A stretch of 64,000 bases of DNA, from positions 135,554 through 199,553 of the forward strand of contig VTPC01008275.1 of assembly GCA_011009095.1 (NCBI GenBank), given 5' to 3'. The first letter of the stretch is position 1. The number at the start of each line of letters is the position of its first letter. The translations under genes and the position numbers were made by a program. Below the pieces are notes generated by a model, which saw only the letters and a list, made by a program, of their open reading frames with translations, was not told the origin of the DNA and ran no database searches. Source of the stretch: Ignelater luminosus (lineage: Eukaryota; Arthropoda; Insecta; Coleoptera; Elateridae). Shown piece by piece: positions 46,771-57,961 of the stretch.

Positions 46771-47897
46771 TTACTATTTTGTAACTACATAGTATCTGCG
46801 TAAAGTAAACGATGTAAAGAAATAGTAAAATAAAAGGTAACTATAAGTTAACTATTGGTCAAGAATGTCTCGGGTATTGTAACTGTAGAGTTACTCTTAG
46901 ATTACGTTTAAGCAACTTGCACGTTGGAATGTCATAATGCGTAGTAATCTTCCGAGCATTCGGGAGTTACTTTATAGTTGCCGTATCTTAACTATTTAGT
47001 TACGGGTTGACGTTCTTTTTAAGTAACGTTTCTGTAACTATCAACTGTCAGCATTCCAAAATGAGGTTTCTTCAAAGGCACTTTTAAGTACGTTTATGTT
47101 AACTTCATTGTAACAGTTTGTACTGAAAAAAATATGGCATTTGTTATGATAAATATAATTATAGTGAAATATATTTATGGTACTATTTGGGATAAGTAGA
47201 AAATGTATAACCCTTGAAGTTAAAATATTATAACTAGAGTGCGGATTTATAGGAATAATGCTTCCTTTAGATATTAATAGCAGTACAAAAAGACATTGAA
47301 ATAAGTGCAAATCGCAATTAAAGGAATCAATTAACTAATTTTCATAATGCTTTTTTGCTTTTTTTGGAACTTTTTGCTATTTTTTAGAATAATGCTTATT
47401 TTGTGCATTTCTTTCTCAGTTTCAAGAAAAAAAATCATAATATCCTTATACTTTTCTTGTCTACAGTATATTTATTTTCTGTTTCTTCAAAATAGTTTTT
47501 ATAAATTCTTTCTCTAGCAGCAATTGTCTACATTATTTTTTTAAACATTTTGTTTTTCCGGTAAATTTCGTGACAATATTTTCAAGAATTTCTTAAAATA
47601 TCATTATTTACCGTTATGTATTGAATACCATCTGGACGCTCACCGTTCTGGAGCCTGTCGGGGCCGTTACACATTGGCCCGGCAGTTTTTTGTCCCTAGC
47701 ATAAGCTGTGAAAACAGTTAGTTCTTATAGGTTTTAAGATTTATTTGACAAATGCTTCAGTTTTACTGGGTTACTTAAAGTATTGGTATCGTGCGTGTAT
47801 GTAATGTTGCTGGTAGATTGAAAAAGTTTCGTTTCATTTTATTATAACTTAATCTTTTGTGTTGTCTTCTGTTTTTAATAAAATAAGACTGTGTTAC
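46771..47897. other. AT-rich DNA with no recognisable gene
   Basis: A GC-richer patch (about 47636-47690) and a run of GCTTTTTT/GCTATTTTTT at about 47348-47392 precede the hAT-like remnant. They may be part of that element's 5' end, but no TIR or target duplication could be read. Confidence 0.4.
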
Positions 47898-47898
47898 A

Positions 47899-48860
47899 AT
47901 GCTTAAAGTTAAAACGAGTGTAGAAAAGTGGATTAAAAATATACCAGAAATAAGACTATTTTACAGAGTATGTGTTAAAACGGTAAGGAGCAGATTAGAT
48001 TTTAAATATAATATTCTTTAATGCTCGTTTTAATAGATCCAGTGCGACAAAATGTATAATGCAATACAACATACGAAGACCGCTATTCACAAGCAAAATG
48101 TACGAAAAACGGAAAATGAAAATAAGCTGAAACAACAAACTATTTCAGAAGTAGTTGCTTCTGGATCTTCTACTTGATCTGAAGAAAGAACGTTCTATTT
48201 TGATTTATGCAATACTCTGATATCGGCAAATATTCCTTTCAGAAAATTAAACAATTCTGCATTTTGAAAATCCTTAGAAACATATTGTAACAGATCGATA
48301 CCGTCCGAAAGCACTCTACGAAAAAACTATTTAGATACAGTTTATAAAACAGTCCTTCATGAAATTAAAAATATGATTGCAGACCATTATATCTGGTTTT
48401 CTGTCGATGAAACCACCGATGAGTGCGGTAGGTATGTGGCTGGTCTCATCGGTATATTACATAAAGTTACTCCAACCAGCACATTTTCAATATATTTGAA
48501 ACAACTAGATAAAACCAACAGCAGCACCATAACAAGATTTATTAATGAGGGACTCGCAAACTTTTTTTTTAACAAGTTAAGTATAAGCTTTTACCTGGAC
48601 TGGTGATTACAATAAATGCATTGTAACCGCTAACAAAACGTCTGTGCCTGAAATTGTTGTTGAAATGCAAGTAATTTCTCAGTCCAATTGTTAATCATTT
48701 GTATTGTACATTAAAGTAAAACCTGATTTGAAGTACGAATCCATATTTCAATTACCAGTTTTTGCAAAGTTAGAATTATATTTTGAACAATTAAATACTA
48801 TTAAGAAGGTTTTTGCATATTGGAAAATTCTATATTATATATTATTATATTATATATCAA
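47899..48860 (+). pseudogene. hAT-like (CGGBP1-like) transposase remnant
   Basis: It starts with MLKVKTSVEKWIKNIPE and a decayed zinc-finger/BED-like piece (CDKMYNAIQHTKTAIHKQNV). It then reads DLCNTLISANIPFRKLNNSAF, RSIPSESTLRKNYLDTVYK and FSVDETTDECGRYVAGLIGIL, the beginning of the hAT RNase-H-like core. The DETTD acidic motif is kept. Stops at about 48020, 48175 and 48603 break it. The C-terminal half with the hAT dimerisation domain was not recognised. Similar proteins in insects are annotated as CGG-triplet-repeat-binding-protein-1-like, a hAT-derived family. Confidence 0.75.
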
Positions 48861-48899
48861 TAGTTAATATGTCGTCGGTTGTTATGAAATATATATATT

Positions 48900-51125
48900 C
48901 AGAAAATCTCTGTAGAATATATTAGTTTATGTTGGGAGTAACAGAAAATAGTCAGCAAGCAGTAGTTACTACAAATAGTTGTTTTATTGTAACATGACGT
49001 ATTCTGTTCTAAAAGTAAGTTTTAATATGCTAACATTACTACAGAGGGACAATCAGGTAGTGCATTTGTTGCAACGAACCTTTTCGGTTCCTTTAACAAG
49101 GAAACTTACAGTAAGGTGACGATTATGTGACTACTAAAGAACATAAGAAAGTTTAGATACGGCTTCATACCAACTAAAATGTTACTACATAGTTATCTGA
49201 CCCAGAAATGCCTTAAAAATAGTTAAAGAGAAGTAATAGAACGGTATGAATGTAAATTCAGAGTTAACAAATATTAACATTGCTGTAAAAAGTAGTAAAC
49301 TTTTGCTATCTGTGTATTGTTTGTTTTTTTATATTTTTCATTTTTTAAGAAAAACTAAATACAATAATTTATTTAAAGAAAAATAAAAACAAATTTTTAT
49401 TTCTAACACAAAAATACCACTTCTTTATGTTATAATTTATTTATAGTTTTCGAATTGATTCTTTCAAGTTATTTTTATGTTTACATTTAACATTTGTTTT
49501 CCTTCTTTTGTTCATATTTTTTCGTAGTTGTAAAAACGCAAAATAAACTTACAAAAGAAAAAGAAAACAACTTTAAGAAACAGTTGTATTGGAAATATTA
49601 ACCTTTTATTTTTAGTATATTTTTGTAGGATGCTTGTTTTTCCAGATATTTAAAACTTCCAGGTTAAAAAAATCAACTGGTATATACTACTTCATAAAAT
49701 GGGTTTAACGTTAAAGAGTTTTATAACGACCTATCTATATACATAAAAATTAGCTAGTTTCTGATGATACGATATCTGTCAAATGGATCGAAAGAATTCC
49801 TAAAGTTAGTCGGTGCACTTCATTAGAAATTAACTCTTGACATCCAAAGGTTTTGCAAATCTTGTTTTATTCAAAAACGATGCATTACGTTATTGCAATC
49901 ATTACAAAACTCCTGAGTTACCTTTAATATCTGTTTTATCCGTAATTGTAATTACAAAGTTTACTGTAATTATTATTGTTAGTGCTTAAGCCAACCTTGA
50001 TATTGAATATTCTGCACACTATAGATATGGTATATACTCTGGAATTTAGCCAACTAAGGTAGGAAAATGAATTTATTCATTATTAAGTCAGTGTCGTTTT
50101 TTAAGTGTTTTTTATATAATCTCTTATTTAAACTATTTTGGATAAGATTAAATGAGAAACCGTTGCGTCCTCGAATTTATTTTATGAAATGAAATTCTTT
50201 ATTATAGTTGGAATAACTTAGAGGAACGCCAATAAGCATAGGTATGTATAAGCGAGTTCAAACTGGCAATTTTATAGGGGAAGAAATGGGTACTAGAGTT
50301 TATCGGAATGATGTTATGAACTACCACCTTCTGATGATGGTTAGCATTTTTAGCATATATAGCGGGAGATTAAATTAAAATAATTGTGGGTTTGACGAAG
50401 AAGCTTTATTTATTTATAAAACCTTGTATACAACTCATGCACAAACCGACTGTATGGACTTGTCTTGTTTATTAGTCTCTCTCGGCCATAAACTGCAGCT
50501 TGTCCATAAAGGCCTAATTTATATACTTATTATATATGTAAATACCTATTATATGTAATTAAAATGACGCACTTATGCACAAGTCTGTATCTCAAGGGAA
50601 ATAAATATTATCATTATTATTAAATATCTAGAGAGCATTTCAGCTTTTAGCAAGATCATTCTCAAGTAACGTATACATGCAATTTTTGGAATAACAACTG
50701 ACGCTATTGTTTTATGAAAATTCAAAATCTCTATTGCCATCAGAGGCATTGACACGATTTTTTAATCTACTGTACACCACACATACATAGATGAAGTTCG
50801 ATGATCAGTTCCTGGTTGATACTTTAACAGTGGTGTCGGAGGTTTGACTTAAAATATGAGAAAAATGTTTCGTACTATAGTACCCAGCAACAAATAAGTA
50901 TTAAAACAATCATAACTACCGAAATAAAATTCTAAAACTTCTTCTGTTATCTAGTCTTGAAGGCACATTACATGATGAAGCTTCTGTAACCAACTATTTA
51001 CTGTATAAGTTTGGCTAAGTGCAGCTAGTAATTCTAACATTAAATGCGTTTAAAGATGTGGGTCTAGGTACAAATAATATTTGAGGATGTTATCAGTGCA
51101 AAAGAATACTACAAGAAGTAAGTTG
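48900..51125. other. AT-rich DNA with no recognisable gene
   Basis: It contains an AT microsatellite-like stretch at about 48834-48862 at its start. Other open frames are short and unconvincing. No terminal repeats were found. Confidence 0.5.
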
Positions 51126-51353
51126 AGAAAATAACATTTTATTGATTTTTGTTAAAAATACATTTCTTTCCTTTTTAAAACGTTGCTATAGTAACAAATA
51201 AAACAAATAACAAATAAAATTTACAGTTTCTTTAAAGTAATAAGGATTCACGTAAGAATTTCGCGCTGAGTTTAAAGTTATTAGTACGAATTTCAGAATA
51301 AAATTAGTAAATAGTTTATCTTTATGTAAATGCAATTGCAGTATAAACATTTA

Positions 51354-51773
51354 TTAAAACCTGTAAGTTCCCCAAACTCCGAATGATGGTTCAAGAGATC
51401 CTGTTACCCCAACTCTGAAATTATCGTTGACGTCAACGTAGGGCTTCAACCAGTTTTGTTCGGTAGGCCTCCAGTTGCTCGTATCTAAATTATTACAATA
51501 TTAGTGAATGCTTGATCGTTATTATAATTAAGTACAACTTACCAAATGGTTTGGGATCATTTCTGTAAGCGTCCTGTATCGCTCGGGCTCTATCTAAATC
51601 TTGTTGAGTTAAACCTAATATAATTTATTATTAAATTAATGTGTTTAATGTTATAAATTTACAGTTTTCTTACCACTACCAGAAAAAGAATTCGCCGACT
51701 GAATAGATGGAACGGGTACAGAATGAGCTTGCAAAACGCACGTGGCGACAAGAAAAGCAAGAACCACAAACAT
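51354..51773 (-). CDS. small secreted peptide, copy C; candidate immune effector
   Basis: Exons 51674-51773, 51543-51614 and 51354-51484, with introns of 59 and 58 bp, encoding 100 residues. It is the third paralogue and is on the minus strand like A. Relative to A it differs at residues 4 (Val for Phe), 23 (Ser for Ala) and 95 (Trp for Tyr), and its stop is TAA rather than TGA. The first intron has a single change (donor GTAAGA). Homology to A continues downstream to about 51130 and upstream to about 51925, so the duplicated block is smaller than that shared by A and B. The gene is complete. Its TATA box is altered (see the promoter entry), so expression may differ. Confidence 0.85.
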
Positions 51774-52190
51774 CTTTAGAACGATAGAGTTTGTAATGAT
51801 GCGAAATGTGATCTGAATCTGATGGTATATTTTTGGATTCATTCTTAATATACTTTTAGAAATAAGGAAAAAGTGAGAATTTTTAATTGAATGTTCAGTG
51901 GTAAATTGGTTTTTACGTTAAATGTTCTACTGATGAACCTTTGAAATGTTGATTACATCAGAATGTTAGACTTTCTGTTCTTATCACGTAAACAAACATT
52001 CAAGAATGATAATTATTATATCATTTTTATTTGGATAGTATAGGTCAAAGCATTTTACTGTGTATACATTCATTTATAATTTTCCTGTGATATAAACTGC
52101 ATATGCAGGCTATATTCGTAACAGACTACCCAGATCGTAATTTTTAACATTGTAATCATTATCTTATCTAAACAAACTAATGGAATCCCC
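51774..52190 (-). promoter_or_regulatory. promoter of copy C: changed TATA, GATA and distal kappaB-like site
   Basis: The TATA position reads TATATTAAG (51844-51852) instead of TATATAAAG. The shared block ACGTAAAAACCAATTTACC lies at about 51900-51918. TGATAAG on the sense strand is at 51980-51986, 207 bp before the ATG. A GGGGATTCCA on the sense strand lies at 52181-52190, matching the GGGGATTYY core described for Relish sites. Initiator-like TCAGATTCAG precedes the ATG by about 55-65 bp. Confidence 0.6.
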
Positions 52191-52199
52191 TTTGAATTA

Positions 52200-53493
52200 T
52201 TCGTAATAAAAATATATCACCCAGAATCTAAAAACAGATCCATTAAATCAAAAATTTTATTTTTCTATTTTTAAAAGTAGTTTTTCTGGCTTTCCATAAA
52301 GCAATTGAAACAGTAATAGAAAACGAGATACTTCTTGCCAGTGTTTTGGTTTGGTTTCTTCAAAATTAAGAATTCCTTTAAACAAAAAAAATGCTGGTTG
52401 TAAATTTCGATCTGTCTGCAGAAAAGTCTAGAAAAATGTTAATATTGTGATGAACGATAATAGAACTGGAATAAAAGTTTGTAAATAGCTGTACTATAAA
52501 GTAACTACTAACTTACTAATCTTTATAGTGTAGTAACCTTACTAGAAGCGAAAAGCAAAGGAAAAAATTTGTTATGTAAATAGAGACATGAATCATTTCT
52601 TCCGTTTAATCTAGCCAAAAATGTATTTTTTATGAAATGCCTTGTTTTGGAGTTTTCATATTTGCTGGATATTCAAAACGTGGTCTTTTACAAGAATTAT
52701 AATATACAACAATACAAAAATCAAAATATACAAAACTTTTTGTCTTGAGAATCACAAAAGCTAGCAGTTCTAACAATTACTAACTTCAAGAGAGCACCTT
52801 CCATGGACAACCTAGTGGTAGATAAAAGTTGTCTGCTAAACGCCTGAGAAAAGAAACAAAACTGTATGTTTTAAGAGTTTTATTTGTGTCATCAATTTCT
52901 TTTATTCCTTTACGAATACAGGTCGAAGACGCAGTCTTTACTACTGTCAAATGTGCAAAGATCAATTCCAAAAGTCATCGTAGTCTCATAGAAAAACTTT
53001 GGAATGGCGGAGATCACCATTACATCAATAATAACCGATTCTTCAAGATTCTTTTCAGTAAAGTGTGCTCTTCTGGAAAATAAAAAACGGAGAAAATTCA
53101 AAAATTAATATTTTCGAATGTATACACTGGAAATCTCAATATGGCGTCAGCAAAAACACATATTAATTATAGTATCGCGAGTAAGTCTGTCAGTGGTTCA
53201 GATGAATGATGGTGTTAAGAGCTGTTACCAATACCCGTATTAATGTTGGAAACTTAGCAGTATCCGTCATAAATTAGTCTCCGTTTGCTAATTCAGCCTT
53301 CCTATAAATCGAGAGTTTTCTGCCTATGATCTGTCTTTCACAATGCATGAGCTTGGACATGGCATCACTAGTGGCAAGTCCAGAGCACCTAGCCTGGATA
53401 ATATCAGCAACGACAAGTGGTTTTACTTGCCTATACTCTGCAGAGAAAATTTTCTGTACCAACAGGGAGCCTTGAAGAACATCTATGTACATG
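52200..53493. other. no recognisable gene; two unassigned open frames
   Basis: Open frames 52829-53083 (+) and 53274-53492 (-) are 84 and 72 codons with fairly protein-like composition but no motif that I recognise. The second contains VADIIQARCSGLATSDAMSK. They could be exons or old transposon pieces. I do not call them genes. Confidence 0.35.
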
Positions 53494-53495
53494 TA

Positions 53496-53705
53496 CAGTT
53501 AACTCATAAAGTAATGTCGCAAAACATTTTCTGTTTTAGCCTTTAATTTTTCATTTAATGGAGAAATCTGCATTTTATAAATAGTAATCGATTAATCAAG
53601 ATCAGTTTATCAAGTTAGTACTTACGTATGAAAAAATTGTCATGAATTCAGACATTAAATACCAAAATGTAAATCATTTTGCGACATTACTTTATAAGTT
53701 GACTG
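53496..53705. mobile_element. 210 bp MITE with TIRs of about 30 bp
   Basis: The left end CAGTTAACTCATAAAGTAAT continues with GTCGCAAAA and pairs with the right arm TTTTGCGACATTACTTTATA ending AAGTTGACTG. TA flanks both ends (53494-53495 and 53706-53707). The interior is AT-rich without coding content. It fits a Tc1/mariner-type MITE. Confidence 0.82.
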
Positions 53706-53707
53706 TA

Positions 53708-54895
53708 GATCATTTCTTGATATCCGCAACCCCTACACGCATTTTCGATTATTAAAAAAATGATAAGATCCAGTTATTTGCAACACCTCTTATACCGAGA
53801 TGTTTCAGCTCATAACTTAGAAATTTAATATCAACTGATTCGAGGGGGCATGACAAATCAAAAAATACACCTACCGGCGAAATCTTGTTGTCAAGATCCT
53901 TTGTGACAAGTCCAAGGTCGAAGCATGCTATTTATGTAATTGTTTCTTCGAATATGCATGTTGGGCGTTGGAGGGTAATTTGTTTTTATCTAGAAATTTC
54001 TGTAACTTGATCTATAATTGACAATATCATGAAATCTTTTCTTGTTTTTTGTTAATTGGAGTATAACTGTTAGTTTTTAAGACATTAGGAAAAATTTCCT
54101 GATTAAAAAGTTATGGTGTTAAAATAATTTCATAAATAGTTAGAATAATATTTAAATTTAAATCATCCAAATTCTGCTTCAATAAAAGGTCCAACTGCTA
54201 AAGAACACGCAGGTGCATTTTGTGTGTAAGTGCAATTGCACATTAAAACGCAGGCATAGTAACTGTAAATTAAAAAATCTTAAGTTTCCTTCACAATACC
54301 TAAATTAGTAATTAAAATTACCTGGAATATCTTTGAAAACTTGCATTCACATTGTTAAAATTAATTTAGCAATTAGTCAATATTTAACTGCGCCCTCTAT
54401 GAGCCATTCATAAGAAGCAGCTGCAGTTTTCTTATGTAACGACATGAAATTCCTGAAAAATATAACGTGCATGTAATAACTCCTATAACGTCAAAATTAA
54501 AAATACTTGAAAATCACCTTTTCTAAACACTTGAAAGCTTCCGGATTTTATAGGTTATAAATGACTGAACGAGCGACATGTGAAACATTGCGTCATACAA
54601 ACAAGAAAGCAAGAAACTACGAAAATACGCATGTTAAGAATTTCAATTAGTACGTACATTAACTAAAAAGCTTGGACCTTGTAAGCTTTTACGTTAAGTA
54701 CTAAGTATAGTTACTAATTGGTTTGATTCTGAATTATACTGTTATGAAGCTCACTAGGTTCTACGGTTAAGTGTAATTACTAATTCTAATTACTAATTTG
54801 GGTGTTGTGAATGAGCCGTTTTTGTTTTGCTTGGGATGCATAGATTACTAAAATTAATGTTAAAACGTATTTGGAATATATTATGAAAAAAATTA
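53708..54895. other. AT-rich DNA with no recognisable gene
   Basis: No coding frames or terminal repeats that I can support. Confidence 0.5.
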
Positions 54896-54899
54896 GAAA

Positions 54900-55110
54900 T
54901 AAACATCTGGGAATGCAAAGCATAACACAACAAACTCCGTTTTGTTACTTTTTTTCAAACTTCAGCGGCCATTTGGATCATGTTCCCGAAGTGATATCAA
55001 AAGACGAAGACACCAAGTTGTTTTTAGTTTTTGATGTAGAATCCAAATCCGAAGTCAAAATTTCAAAATTTAAAAAAATGTAGACAGACAGACTTTTGCA
55101 ATTTCAGTTA
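54900..55110 (+). repeat. internal fragment of the 806 bp MITE family
   Basis: It matches 21727-21975 in the same orientation. Landmarks are CTGGGAATGCAAAGCATAAC, AACTTTGGCGGCCATTT-like, GTTTTTGATGTAGAATCCAA and GACAGACAGAC. The TIRs are absent, so it is a truncated or decayed copy. Confidence 0.8.
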
Positions 55111-55595
55111 CGACTTCTTTCCGAGTTCGTTGAAAATACGAAAATATTTAAAAATTTATGTGACTGCAAACACTACACCCCTTAGTTTTGTTTTTGTGTG
55201 TTTATGTCACGCATGTACATATTATCATTGCTATATGAGGTTATGTCAGTATGTCAAATTTTGTTTAGTTGAATCGGTCATTTTAAAAACCTCATACAGT
55301 GCTTTCGTAAAGTGTTAATATTTAGAAAACGGGAAAAAACCTTTCAGACACAATATATTGTTCTATTTATCATTTATTTATTTTTAGTTCTTAAGTACAC
55401 ATATGCGCTGTATGTTTGCACCATCCATGATAAGTTTCAAAAAAATAAACTAAATATTTACAAAATGGCATAAAAGTCAGTGGATATAATATTGCTTTTA
55501 AAATGACTAATAGTTATAAGTAATATCATTTAAATAAAACCATTTTTGTACAATGTCCACGGAACAATGTATTCTCAACATTTTAACAAAATACA
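55111..55595. other. AT-rich DNA with no recognisable gene
   Basis: The open frame 55130-55318 has no recognisable feature. This is the 3' flank of the DUF7869-like copy 1. Confidence 0.4.
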
Positions 55596-55599
55596 AGAA

Positions 55600-57278
55600 A
55601 TAGGGTTATAATTAAATTTAATCATCTTAATATTGTCCTTCAAAGTCGTGGGCCAACCCAAAATACCATAATAGAATCCTTTACAATCTTCTACTTCATC
55701 ATTTTCAACGTAAGGCTTAAATTTGGGTAAAGCTACCATTTACTTTTCCTTAATGAGAACTGTCTTGCTGGAGTAAGCTAGGAGCAGTGTCTGTTGTTGG
55801 GATTTTGCTTGTATGTAGTACAAAACCATCTATAAAGTTACGTGCTACTAAGTAAGAGTAAGAAAAGTAATTGAACGTTGATATTGCAAATGCTTGCCTT
55901 TGATCTTTTGGTACATCTCTCCTAGATGTTTCCAAAAAAAGGACAAATTTTCTTATAATACTTAGGCCACCATTGTTTGTAGTTTCTGATCAAGCTATTG
56001 TAGTTTACAATCAAATGAACTGTGAAATTATTTTTGTTATTAGATGATAATATTAGTTGCGCATACTGCACAGGTGTATAAATTCAACCAAGTTTCTTTA
56101 GTTCTCGTTTAATAACTGCAAAATATTGATCTACAGTTTCGAACCTTTCTAGTTGAACAAAAGCAGAATACATTCTTACTGTGGTGTAATTTTTGTTCTG
56201 GCCGATACATCCGTCCATAAAAATATGAAAGCGTTTTACCTCTTCGGGGACTATTTTTGCTTTCATAATAAATCAACAATAAATGAGCAGACTTCATTGT
56301 GGCCTTCATGATACAGTTAGAGGAATGATTTTCCAGTTTTCATATCGTGAATGTTAAATACGTTGACAGTCAACTGTTGCAGGTAGAATGTATCCTGGAT
56401 TGGAATGCATGGCAGCATAAGATTTTGTACGTAATCCACAGAGATTTCTCCAACAGTAAAGTCATTTTGAGATAACTCTGTGAATTGTTTAATTTTTCAT
56501 TTTATTGGAAAATTATAATTCTATTTGAATACTTTCAAGTAAAATTTGTATTTCACATTTAAATCAGGATGATGGACCAAAAGAATTTCATGCGTGATTT
56601 TAACATTGAGCCTTTGGCTCAAATATTCATATTCACGGCGGGTGTAATGTCTTTTCTTTCTAGGAAAAGACTCTGTGTGTTCTCGAATTCGCATGATAAC
56701 AGTAACAAATTTTGCAACAGCTGTTGTTCATTTCCCTTGTAGGTCTTTTGGAGATTTGTCCATTAGTAGTAAATTACAATTACGACGTATTCTATTGTCT
56801 GCGATACCATGTAATGTAGCAAATGCTTCTTTACAAATCTCCTTTTTGCCAAAAAAAATATAATACTGCATATTTATATGAAATGCAATAAGGTTTTTTT
56901 TATACTTTCACGCTTTGCTGGACGTCTCCGTACGATAGCCTTGGGTGTGATAAGGTTTTGTAGATAGGTATCTTGCTCATCTTTCGCATGAAGGCCTTTG
57001 AATTTTGCATAAAGCTCTAACTTAATTTCCTTTGGTAACGGAATAACACATTTCCACATCTAAAAGTAAAATTATTTAATGGACTATTTTAGGTTATGAA
57101 ATAAGGAATACCTATCTGCAACTATCGCCTTTTTCAATCTTAGGAACCTTTTTTCCTTTATGATTGATATACTCATCACCTCTCACACGAGCTTTTTTAA
57201 CAACTTCACACTTGAATGTAACACGTTTCACGCCCTTTCTGCGTTTTGTTTAGGTTCACGCACTAGGTTGGACTCCAT
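55600..57278 (-). pseudogene. DUF7869-like multicopy insect gene, copy 1 (broken)
   Basis: Read on the minus strand from an ATG at 57278 (MESNLVREPKQN). Next are MWKCVIPLPKEIKLELYAKF and AKRESIKKTLLHF (56874-57059), an ICKEAFATLHGI segment, and SPKDLQGK. Then come DYVQNLMLPCIPIQDTFYLQ with VNVFNIHDMKTGKSF at about 56310-56440, FMDGCIGQNKNYTTVRMY (about 56160-56215) and FAVIKRELKKLG (56087-56122). The order is that of large insect proteins carrying a DUF7869-type domain, which resembles an RNase-H-like fold with D, D and a late acidic residue. Many frameshifts and stops break it. Whether the family is transposon-derived is not settled here. It is in tandem with copy 2. Confidence 0.6.
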
Positions 57279-57280
57279 TT

Positions 57281-57312
57281 CTGTACCCCAAAACCATAGA
57301 GTATTAAGTCAC
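57281..57312 (-). repeat. single motif matching the palindrome array of copy 2
   Basis: TCTGTACCCCAAAACCATAG followed by AGTATTAAGTC at 57281-57311 is almost the inverted complement of 61086-61117 in the array (about 29 of 31 bases). It sits 2 bp upstream of the copy-1 ATG at 57278. Confidence 0.65.
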
Positions 57313-57960
57313 AAAAAGTAAATTTTACAGGAGAGCGATAAGAAAAAAATTTATGCCGTTTTTTACAGATATTATTAATGAACAATTTTTGATAAAAAAT
57401 GGTCTTACTAGTGTTTGACTCTAAAGTAATTTCTTATCATTTGTGACTTAGTAACAACTTTTTTCTACTTTTTGGCAAATTATAGCTATGTTTTTATAGT
57501 TTTTCAACTTTTATTTATTAAGTCAAGGGTAACATAAAGTACAAGATAAAAAAAATATCACTAGAGGGCGTGACTATTTAATAAAAGGTATTTTTGAGAT
57601 ACTTGAAAGTTATTCATTTATAACGTGAGTCCTTGTAAAACTGATGGAACCGCTTAGGTACCCAAACCATTAATTTCTGCAAGTCAGTATTTTTTTTTTG
57701 CTGATTGGGTGCTTCTCTTCTGTAACTTGATCCAGATCATCAGAGATGGTATTGTTTCTGGAAACGTTTCTGTTGTAGTCAACTGCTTCAAACTCAGATG
57801 TTTTATCAAAATCAGTCTTGAAAAAAAGAAATCCTGGCTTTTCGGCTGTAAATTTCATGTGAACCACTTGCGAAATCAGAAATTTTTGGCTTTTTTTGGA
57901 ATTGGATAGGGTGGATTTTTAGAAAGGCATAGTTTACTGAAATTTTTAAAGTCTTCAGAT
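57313..57960. other. spacer between the two DUF7869-like copies
   Basis: AT-rich sequence. The minus-strand frame 57670-57867 (KFTAEKPGFLFFKTDFDKTSEFEAVDYN) may be the decayed C-terminal end of copy 2, because similar family members continue past the last conserved block. CACTAGAGGGCGTGAC at 57560-57575 is noted but not interpreted. Confidence 0.4.
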
Positions 57961-57961
57961 T

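Noticed and set aside
51651-51842. Single-exon gene for the peptide signal region
   Set aside because: The frame only runs through exon 1 into intron 1 and the 5' UTR of copy C. The three-exon model is supported by all three paralogues.
57560-57575. Insulator (CTCF-like) site CACTAGAGGGCGTGAC
   Set aside because: It resembles a vertebrate-type CTCF core, but a single short match in 64 kb is not evidence.
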